Source: Bradysia coprophila
Taxonomy: Eukaryota; Arthropoda; Insecta; Diptera; Sciaridae
Assembly: GCF_014529535.1 (NCBI RefSeq)
Contig: NW_023503423.1
Coordinates: 2,776,473-2,840,472 of the forward strand
Direction: 5' to 3'
Length of the DNA stretch: 64,000 bases
In this document: piece after piece, positions 55,381 to 64,000 of the stretch
Layout: each line of letters opens with the position of its first letter
Numbering within the stretch: the stretch's first letter is position 1
The notes under the pieces: model-generated
Databases searched by the model: none
The model's input: the letters and a program-made list of their open reading frames with translations, nothing else
Told to the model about the DNA's origin: nothing
Program-made: the position numbers and the translations under genes

Positions 55381-56748
55381 TTAAGCAACCGCAGTTTGAC
55401 CGGCAGCCTGTTTACTATTAATGGCCACCGCTACTTCTTCACTTTTCACCGTCTCTTCCTCATTCACTGGTTCGTCATCAATCCGGTACGTAATGGCTGC
55501 TGGTTCCTTGGGCGGCATCCAATCCGGAATTATTTTCTCGTGCAATCTCCAGACACCGTATTCGTTGGCTACATGCTTCTCGAACACGACATACTCCAGC
55601 ACATCCTTGGCCAGAATTTCACTGCCATGCATCAATCGACCGAAACGATCGTAGATTGCCAGAACTTGTTGTGTGTGGAAGCGTACGGTCACCTGGCCGA
55701 AAATGTTTTCTTTCGTCACGATGTCGGTGCATCTGGCATGCACGACTCGTGGCGGTTCGAGTGACTTTAGAAATTTCCAGTGGATCGTCTTGTCGCGAAC
55801 GTTGTGCATCATTTCCGGGTATGCTTTTTCGGTTACCAGTTCGTGAAGTCTGTGCTTGTCCTTGGCTGTCAATGCTTCGTGCGACTGGATGTAAATGTCT
55901 TGGGCTTGTTCAGCGAATTTCGTCACATCAAAGTCTTCCTCGTAGTTTCGAATCTTACGGACGGCCATCATGCTCTTCGACTTCTTTTCGATTAATTCGA
56001 ATTTTTGCTTGGCACCGGTCGTGGTGATTGCTGATCGTTTTCCATCGCCTTCAGGCGGCACATACGGTTCAAATGTGCCTCCAGTGCTGCTGATAAAAAA
56101 TGGTCGTTCCATCCATGGACGTGGCGGTAACACTCCCCTGGCTTTCATTCGGCTTTTAATTTGATCCTTGGTCAGGTCTTCCGATTTCTCGCGGTAGTCC
56201 GGAAGTTTTACTTTGATGACTTTTAGAGCCCGCAGCTTCTTGAACTTTGGATTCCAATGTTTGTTGTGGTGTCGAACGTTTGTCATCCGTTCGGTTGGCA
56301 ATAAAATTGTCCTGGCACATGATGACGTAACACCAAAGACTTGGACCTAAAACGGGAATTTTGTGTTAGTAAAGGGTTGTCTTCGACCGGCTTTTATAAA
56401 AACAAAAGTTGTTACGTCTTCAGGTCACAATAACTTAGAACATATTACTGTTGTTGGTTAGTACAATTTTGTTTTTTTACCAGGACCTGTCGTTCCAACT
56501 GAACGGCTCGTTTTTCAATTTTTCAAGAAATCCTTTAGGCAACAAAGATTTCAAAAATATTTCCAGTGACGTTAGACAATTGTCTAAAATCGCTGATTTC
56601 ATTGGCAACTTTAGGACGTTGAAGTGTTTTATAGACCCGTGTGTACTTCCGTTGTATCGAATTGCGTTCAGCAATGACATTGTCTATTATTCATAGAATT
56701 TACCTGTTTAACACATTCTATCAGTCCTCTGTTAAAAAACGCTGCCAT
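55381..56748 (-). CDS. mRpL45: Mitochondrial large ribosomal subunit protein mL45, 2 exons, 336 aa
   Basis: Exon 1 56748-56704 (MAAFFNRGLIECVKQ) joins exon 2 56346-55381 across a 357-bp intron (donor CAG|GTAAAT, acceptor TTTTAG|GTC) in phase 0. Exon 2 begins VQVFGVTSSCARTIL, completing a basic, Ser/Ala-rich mitochondrial targeting sequence, then HHNKHWNPKFKKLRALKVIKV, the conserved mL45 N-terminal block. About residues 150-310 form the Tim44-like domain (DIYIQSHEALTAKDKHRLHE, then TVRFHTQQVLAIYDRFGRL). The protein sits near the exit of the mitoribosome tunnel and helps dock it to the inner membrane. A long exon-2 frame alone starts at TTG, so the exon 1 ATG is needed. Length is close to fly mRpL45. 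Confidence 0.93.
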
Positions 56749-57110
56749 GTTTCGTACAAATTACAAATTATTGACAGATTCTCACAGTTGACAGCTTGTC
56801 AACTTTATAGTAATGACAGGTGACGTGATGGCGCTAGCATCAACGTGGAGAAGTTTTTGTGAAAAGAAAATGGTAACACTGATGCTGATGGTGAGCAGCG
56901 CTAACAGTCAATTTTAATAGAGTGTGTTATGATCAGGTAAGGAGGACGTACAGAAATTGTATTTGTTTCACTTTTTTCGCTCAGTTAAATCTGTCAAAGT
57001 TAACTGTGAGGTTAGATTCTTCACAGCCTATTTTGTTCGTGAAGAATTAACTTGTCAGTGAAACTTGACATTTTTGATGTAAAAAGGTGTTTGGTATGAA
57101 AGTACAAACC
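56749..57110. other. mRpL45 upstream region
   Basis: 56985-57097 (CGCTCAGTTAAATCTGTCAA ... GAAGAATTAACTTG) recurs diverged at about 58690-58775, so it is a dispersed repeat. No other gene seen. Confidence 0.4.
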
Positions 57111-57250
57111 AGGTATGGTCTGTCCATACAAACTCGAGGAAATAGCGATTTCATATAAAAAACTCTCCTTTCAATGATTTTCATTGAAAGATGAGTTTTT
57201 TTATATGAAATCGCTATTTCCTCCGCTTTATACAAATTTTGACCATACCT
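57111..57250. mobile_element. 140-bp palindromic MITE
   Basis: AGGTATGGTC ... GACCATACCT ends with inner arms GAAATAGCGATTTCATATAA against the complement; the loop is TGATTTTCA. A single arm of the same family lies at about 51728-51805. Confidence 0.65.
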
Positions 57251-58270
57251 ATAGACCAGTTTATAAACAACTTGCCTTGTGGTACTTGTCAAAGTATTTG
57301 CTTCTCTTTCAACATGTTATGATGTGAGTGAGAAGACCGAAGACCAGATTATAACTTGACTTGGGGTACTTGTCAAAATATTGCTTTCTCTTTCATTATA
57401 ATACTCTATTTAAAAAGTTGTTGAGTGAAGTCATTTCAAAGAATTTAGAAAACTCATAGAAGGAAGATTTCGAACACAAGATACGAGATCATCATTTCGA
57501 GATATTTTTGACATTAAGCAAGATAAGTCGGTATACACAGACAGCTTTAGCTATCTAGGTTAACTCCATTTTTAAATTTTCAGAGCATAGCCCACACTCA
57601 TAACTCACTTGGAAGGGCTGACATTTAGGGTTTAGCAAAATGTCAGGATTTGGCACATTTCAATTGAATGCGCTGAGGTACACATAGCAACGCGAGTTTG
57701 ACATAAAAGTCTTTTTAGCTCTATTCCAAAAGACTGTTATGATGAAAGAGAAGGAAACATAATTTGGACCAGTTATTTTAACTTGCCTTGGAGTATATGT
57801 CAAAAATTTATATGAAAATATTCAATGACAAGTACCTCAAGGCAAGTTATAATTAACTGGTCTTCGGAACTATCGCTCTGATCATAAGAGTCTATTGTTT
57901 TAAAATGTCAAACTTGCGAAATTGATTTATTTCAATTATCAAAATTGTGAAGCTTTCGCTAGTTTGACATTATAAAACAATTGGAAAAGACCTGGAAACA
58001 AAAGAATTTTATGTCTTTATGTGAATCTTTATGTTGTTATGAATATATGGTCATTTACCCATATAACTGTCGATAAAAAGTTGAAAAATCCAGTTTCTTG
58101 GTGATCGACAAACATAGCGAACTATGACTTTTCTACTGTTAGATCTCGCTCAGAAAATCTATTTTTTCGTGAACTATAGTTTGGCGATGCAAACAATAGG
58201 ACATTACCTGCCTGCTTCCAAATTTGAAACGATTTATCGATTGAAAACTAATTTAACACATTCAAAACAA
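57251..58270. repeat. Related repeat copies (ACTTGTCAAA family)
   Basis: CTTG(C/A)CTTG.GGTACTTGTCAAA appears near 57270, 57357 and 57783, and inverted near 57822-57875 (GACAAGTACCTCAAGGCAAG). 57745-57885 can fold back on itself. No coding sequence. Confidence 0.5.
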
Positions 58271-58440
58271 TTGCGGCTAGTCAACTTTCGACACCCTGGA
58301 CTTTACTTAAATAGTCGTGGAATACCTCCAAATAAATTTCTAAATATCTAGAATTCAGTTTTGGATTTTTAGAAATTTATTTGGAGGCATTCCACGACTA
58401 TTTAAATAAAGTCCAGGGTGCCGAAAGTTGACTAGCCGCA
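58271..58440. repeat. Near-perfect hairpin B (GGAATACCTCCAAATAAATT core)
   Basis: Arms of about 75 bp (GCGGCTAGTCAACTTTCG ... / ...CGAAAGTTGACTAGCCGC) differ at about three of 50 compared positions. It shares its core with hairpin A at 51345-51500. Confidence 0.7.
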
Positions 58441-59194
58441 ATTAATTTCAATGTGTTAATATAATTTATATGGGTAGACGGTTAATCTTAACAAGTATTT
58501 GCTGTACACGCCCTAAAACCCAAACTAAGTGATACAGTGATATTTAATGTCACTTTCAACTGACGACATGACAAGACAAGTTCTGAATTTAATCCGATTA
58601 TAATCGTAACTATACTGTCAACATATTCATTTATAGATCGTATGTTTATGGTTGGGGAGTTAATTCTTCTCCAAGGAGACTTTAACCTTTGTCGCTCAGT
58701 TAATACTTTCAAAGTAAACTGTGAGGTTAGATTCTTCCGCGAAGAATTAACTTGACATTTCTGATGTAAAAACGTGTTCGGTTTCCGTATTGATGCGAAA
58801 TAATTATTTCTGAGTTATGACATTGTGTTTAATTAAGAAAAATCAATGAAATAATTTGTGTTTATGTTGCCGTTGTACATGTCAAAATTTTGTTTCTTTA
58901 AGTGAGCGCATTAACCGAGCGACGAAAAAAATACAATTTCTGTACGGGCTCTAATAAAACCGGTCTTGACGAATTTAACCTCAAAGTCAACCACAAAACC
59001 TCTTAATCCCGAGTTTTTCTCAAATCTAAAAAAAAACTCATTCAGTTTAGTTTCAACGAATTGCTAGTCACCATACATCACCATCTGTCGAAAATAATGA
59101 CAACAACATCGTTAATGTCGTTTTTTGCCTATCAATTTTATTGCAAACTGATTTTATTCAGTCCGCTTTTTTAATTTGATCCGCTGTCCATTAA

Positions 59195-59579
59195 GAGGGC
59201 AGACTAGGTGTGAAGTAGGCTATATATTGAAAAATTGGTTTTAAAATTAATGTAGACCATTTAATGAAAATCTGTTCCAGCAATTAGATGAGCAATATGT
59301 TTATCTATCTCTAAAAAATGAAAAACGATTTACAATAAGCAACAGTTGGAAAAAAACCGATTTCCAAAAAAATATTGCATAGCCTAACTTTAAGCGACGT
59401 TCATATTTTGGAAATCGGTTTTCTTCCAACTGTTGCTTATTGTAAATCGTTTTTCGTTTTTTAGAGATAGATAAACATATTGCTCATCTAATTGCTGGAA
59501 CAGATTTTCATTAAATGGTCTACATTAATTTTAAAACCAATTTTTCAATTACAGCCTACTTCACACCTAGTCTGCCCTC
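59195..59579. mobile_element. 385-bp palindromic MITE with TTAA target duplication
   Basis: GAGGGCAGACTAGGTGTGAA ... TTCACACCTAGTCTGCCCTC, arms of about 165 bp, very few mismatches. TTAA flanks both sides (59191-59194, 59580-59583). The GAGG start and TTAA site match the larger element at 34459-35947, suggesting the same or a related piggyBac-type source. Confidence 0.82.
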
Positions 59580-59583
59580 TTAA

Positions 59584-62385
59584 ACTTTCGGCAACACTGA
59601 CTCATATTATCCGAATGTTTCTCACAGATGGTGCTGTTCTCACCAAAACACTGCGGTAAAAAAACGTTCGAACTTCCGTTTCGAATTGTCAACTTGTAGT
59701 TCATTCTGTCACCGTAGCCGGTGTGGCAGTTCGCATGTACTTTATTTGCGAGCAAATTCTCTATCAGTTGAACGAGTAAAGTGAAACACACAGAACGCTC
59801 GTGAAAAAGAAAATTTACTTTTGTGTCATTTTGTAAGTAACATGTCCCCCATTTTCCAATCAAACTAAATTTTTCGATCAAAACTCAATTACGGTGTCAA
59901 ATTCGATCAAAGTGTACACTGGATGTAACTAGCAATTTTTATGATTTTATTTTTCTCATTTTCTTAGATTGATTGTTTCACTTTGGACGCGCCATCACAT
60001 ATACGTACAATTTGAACCGAGAAATTCCATTCTCGGGCGCACGTTTTTTCTTTAAATTTTTATTTTTTTGTTAATTTCGCCGAAAAACTAATTCCTAAAA
60101 AAAGGAAAAGTGGTGTGTGTGTGTGAAGCCGATTTAGAGGATTTATTATTTCATTTGCGACTTCAGTTCATATGTAAGCACATTTTTTATATAATTTTTT
60201 CTTTGACTTTTTTTTTGGTTGAGTTCAATTTTCTGCCAACCACATCGAATAATACCGTTTTTGTATAGCGCTACTTCGATGAGTGACGTTTGCATAAAAA
60301 AAAATTTCATTCAATGACCTTTGGATTCATTGTCCTGAATTTGGCTTTTCGTTCGAGAAATATTTTGTCTTTTGTGTGATGCTAAGTTTTCGTTATACGG
60401 TGATGAGTTCTTAAAGATATTTTATTTGGGTGGGGTTTACCGATTGATGTAAATTTTTTGTAAACACCCATTTCGTTCAGCGTGGCTAAAAATTATAATT
60501 TTGCGGCGACACATCAAATTCGATCGAATTTTTTTATTGTTTTAATTTCTACTTCTACTTCGAGTCAACGAAAGAAAAAAAAAACTGAAACGGGAAACGG
60601 GGATCAAAGTTCACTGGCAAAACGGTCTACTCGGTTTACTGAGTGGTTTTACCATTGCGTGTGTGCTTATTTCGCCACATCAGTACAATTACACTCAAAC
60701 TTGAAATTTTCTCAATGAATTTGTTCGTCAGCCTTGCCGCGATATGATTTTTTTTGTGTGTCATGACCTTGTTCAGAATTACATCTGATATTTTTGTGTA
60801 AGTTAGATGTGTACATATAACGGATAGTTTATTCGAAGGTCACTTTCATTCCGATTCAAATTTCCATCTCACAATTTCACACGTCTCGAGAGAGAACGAA
60901 ATGTAACTGAAGAAATTTCTCCAATTTTTTTTTCCTTCTGATTTTGATATTTGAAATCTATTTCAAGACGAAATTGCACATTCGACGAATGTGTTTGACC
61001 ACCGTACTAGCGAGCCGGTGTTGAATGTGTAATCCAATTTGACTGAAATCACTCTCGATTCGATTGATTTTATTTTTAGTGATCGTTGAAACGGTCATGA
61101 TTCGTGTGAATGTAAATGGTTTTGCCCTTAAAATACCCCTTGTTTTAGCTTCAGCATTTGTGGCCTATGATTTGCGCGCGATATTATACGACTGTGACTT
61201 CGTATTATACGAATGAAGACAATGTGGCAAAACATTAAATTGTTTTCGTTTACCGGGACCAAGGATTTTTTTTATCAATATTTCGTATTCACACAAAACA
61301 TCGCATTTCATCGATGAAGAAGATCCCAAAAATATTCGAAAATCATTTTGTGGTTTGTGTGAGGCACGTGGCGCTATACACCAGACCTGTATCTATATAA
61401 AATTGTTCTTCGTGCGCTGATTCTGCACGCAAACGGTTCACTGTGCATAAATCTGTTTTTAAATTTTGCTTTAAATTTGAAATTTATTCAATTAGAATCG
61501 ATATTGGAGCACTCCTATTGAATGCAGTCCAATGACAACGGCTCGTAGAAAGTTACACCGAATTTGTTTGCGTGTGTTACACACACCTCTTCGTGAATTT
61601 TAAATGAACGTCAGCCCTCCGATGAAAACTGTAATTGTCTCGCTGTTCAAGGCTTCAGTTAGTCATTTCTAAATTTTTTGTATCATTTGCGTGTAACCGG
61701 TAGCAACATTAAATCATGCCTGGCTAGCGAACATGGAAATAATGCGATATCCTGGTACACCGGGAAATTTTATTCGTCAAACGAACCATCAGGAAATGGA
61801 TCGTGAAGAAAACATTATTTTCATGCTCGCTGGATAGCTTGATGTGAGTAAAACCACAAAAATTTTAGTTCGGACGTGGCATCACGAATAATTTATTGTA
61901 ATTTATTGGGTACTTAAAAGTAACGTTGAATGATCATGTCGAGACTTACCTACGAGAGGCGAATTTGTGAGAGAAAATATATGAAATTCTCTCGCAAATT
62001 CGTCTCTAAGGCTTTTATGCGTTGTACGGTAGTTACTTTCATTCTTTATCCAGATTTATTACGAAAAACGCTTACATTGAAATGATTTCACCTTTTTACC
62101 GCTATCGATTACTCTCTATTGCGCAACCAAAATTTATCAAAATTATTTTTCAATCACAGGCAGGACTAAAGTTTCCATTCTACTCAACAAAAGTATTACG
62201 TAAGAGAGCGAGCTGTCAAATAAACAAAGCGAAAATTGAAAAAATTCAATTTTGTCTCTCACTCGGAGTACTTTTTAACTATACGTAAAAACGGTAAAAA
62301 CAGAGGAATTTAACTGAGCTCGATGGGTGATCTGTCAAAATTTCGACTCTCTTTTAACACTGTATTGTAATGAAGGGCAATAAAC
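59584..62385. other. No gene recognised
   Basis: AT-rich DNA. A short inverted pair (GAGAGGCGAATTTGTGAGAG / CTCTCGCAAATTCGTCTCT) lies at 61952-62008, and the second ACTCAACAAAA hairpin at about 62183-62275. A minus frame at 59881-59567 carries six cysteines but overlaps the MITE end and has no known domain. Confidence 0.3.
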
Positions 62386-62565
62386 CAGAGAGATGCTAAT
62401 ATGACGACTGGTTCGTTTCGACGGATAGAGGGAATATGTCGAATGATTTTGAAATTGGTTGAGCGAAAATGTATTGAATTCTCTCTCAAAAACCCACCCA
62501 ACTGTCATTCGACATATTCCCTCTATCCGTCGAAACGAACCAGTCGTCATATTAGCAGCTCTCTG
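62386..62565. mobile_element. hAT-type MITE, copy 3 (180 bp)
   Basis: Ends CAGAGAGATGCTAATATGAC / its complement ending CTCTCTG. The 8-bp target duplication CAATAAAC is perfect (62378-62385 and 62566-62573). Arms include GTTTCGACGGATAGAGGGAA. Confidence 0.88.
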
Positions 62566-63286
62566 CAATAAACGCGTACTCACAAACCCATAGCAATAGA
62601 AACCACTCTGTCAGAAATTTGTTCCACAAACCTCGGACCCACAATTACATTCCACAAAATTTTAATTTAATTCCACTACAGTGAAGTGATTTGACTCCAC
62701 GTTCAGATGACGATCCATTTCCAGTGAAATAAATCCGAAACCTGAAACAAAATCTGCGCTACTTTGCACCGTATAATCCAACTGTAAACTCGAATGCCAA
62801 TTCATGCGTGTCATTTTGTCTGGCGATTTGTTTGCGAATGGACAAGAAAGAAAATATTTTTTGGTTTACCGAAAACTTGAAGCAAATTTATCGTCTCGGT
62901 TGTTGTATTGTGTTTGGATTAAAAATTATCGAGTTTCATTTCTGCTTATCGCGTCATTTCTGAACGACTCATCAAAATTTACGGAATCACAAAGCCAACT
63001 AAACGAAAGAAAAATAATTGTGTCTCTGTTGCGATAACAAAAAAAAGAGTTTTCAATTGAGTCAGTCGTTTCCGCGTACAAATTGGTTCATGCTTGCGGT
63101 TGTAAACTGTGTCATTACTATCCTTTTCTAGGCTGGGCTCTCACATTTCACGGTCGCAAGCATGAAAAATGCGTCTGTCTTGGAAATTCCGCTTTTGACT
63201 AGGTGGATCTTACGCAGTTTCTGCTGGGCCATCACACGTCAAAACAACGAATTTACAAGCGAAAGACAGTAACACAACCCCAAAAT

Positions 63287-63442
63287 CAGAGGCGCCGACT
63301 TTAAATTCGTTCATGGGGGGCTCATGGGGGGCAAAGAGCACAACATGATAAAAAATGGTTGAAAACCCTAGGAATTTAAAGAATTTTTGCATTGTCATGG
63401 GGGGCAATCGCCCCCCTCGCCCCCCTATACTCGGCGCCACTG
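63287..63442. mobile_element. Second hAT-type MITE family, 156 bp
   Basis: CAGAGGCGCCGAC at the left and TCGGCGCCACTG at the right, with G-run/C-run text (CATGGGGGGCAATCGCCCCC) inside. The 8-bp duplication CCCAAAAT is perfect on both sides. Termini match the common CAGNGGCGCC hAT end. Confidence 0.8.
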
Positions 63443-64000
63443 CCCAAAATGTCCAGATTTTGCCTAGCAATTCCGTGATTGTCATTAGGAATTGTTACTT
63501 CCTTTCTTCTGGACAGATCAAACACCATTGCATTCTGTACTGACTTTGAAATGAAATTCCATTTTGAAGATACACAGAGAGCAAACACACACGACTTGCG
63601 AACACATACACGTTACGAAAATGATATTTATTTTCGTGTTTAAAGGTCGTAGTTCTAAGCATATCTCGCCCACAAACTGAACGACTTCAATGAAAATGAC
63701 TTTTTTTCAATCGAGAATAGAGTGCAAGTGTTGTGGTTTTCGTTGGTTGTCGTCATTGTAGTTTCTTGTTGTTGACATTGTTGCGCATTTGGTCGTTAGG
63801 GCTGTGAGCTCACGTGCTTGCCAGTTTCGTTTTTGCGTCATGTTTTGAAAAAAGTTTTATGACAATGGAACATTACGAACTGCAAGCCACGCTTCGAAAG
63901 GTCAGAACGACCCGAAAAAGGCTCTTCACTTCCGATGTTTCAGAGGAAACTATTTGGCTAAATGTTACCCTTCCAAATTCAGTACGAACCAATACTTTGT
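63443..64000. other. No gene recognised
   Basis: Nothing coding or repeated is evident up to the right edge. Confidence 0.3.

Noticed and set aside
55396..56027. Plus-strand frames of 122 and 123 codons
   Set aside because: Antisense of mRpL45, whose sense frame is recognisable throughout.
59567..59881. 104-codon Cys-containing minus frame as a secreted peptide
   Set aside because: No signal peptide, overlaps the TTAA MITE edge, no recognisable cysteine pattern.

Overview
The window is insect nuclear DNA. It is AT-rich, its genes are split by short GT-AG introns, a TATA-Inr promoter is visible, and retroelement and foldback/MITE debris fills the gaps. Protein content (midline-fasciclin type FAS1 protein, insect lipocalin, CYP3-clan P450, acyl-CoA delta-9 desaturase, mRpL45, TMEM26) suggests a dipteran, perhaps a nematoceran midge or gnat; that is inference, not a database match.

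Joining exons by splice signals and reading phase gave four complete multi-exon genes and one long partial one: a TMEM26 homologue (767-12229, minus, continuing off the left edge or ending there), an ApoD-like lipocalin (2017-3597, plus, 4 exons, 206 aa), a CYP3-clan P450 (24022-26548, plus, 8 exons, 497 aa), midline fasciclin (30545-49727, minus, 10 exons, 852 aa) and mRpL45 (55381-56748, minus, 2 exons, 336 aa). Two genes have uninterrupted coding regions: an F-box/LRR protein (9316-10992, minus) and a delta-9 desaturase (29065-30135, plus). The lipocalin and the F-box gene both lie inside the 10.7 kb first intron of the TMEM26 gene.

Layout: 1-12.2 kb is the TMEM26 locus with nested genes and an RTE-type LINE fragment. 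12.2-24 kb is repeat-dominated: foldback elements, a LINE RNase H fragment, a decayed PHD/C2H2/reverse-transcriptase element, and a 1.6 kb foldback. 24-30.2 kb carries the P450 and desaturase. 30.5-49.7 kb is midline fasciclin, whose 11 kb intron 3 holds a TTAA-flanked foldback, a BEL/Pao gag fragment split by a later insertion, and hAT-type and TA-flanked MITEs. 50-55.3 kb is repeats, including a cluster of about thirty 11-bp CGATAATATCG-like palindromes. 55.4-56.7 kb is mRpL45. 57-64 kb is palindromic MITEs and unassigned DNA.

The genes are ordinary single loci (lipid desaturation, xenobiotic/endobiotic oxidation, lipophilic transport, extracellular matrix adhesion, mitochondrial translation) and form no operon or pathway. 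The unusual material is in the repeats: palindrome-rich foldbacks, MITEs with readable target-site duplications, and one insertion whose empty site survives in the opposite arm of its host element.
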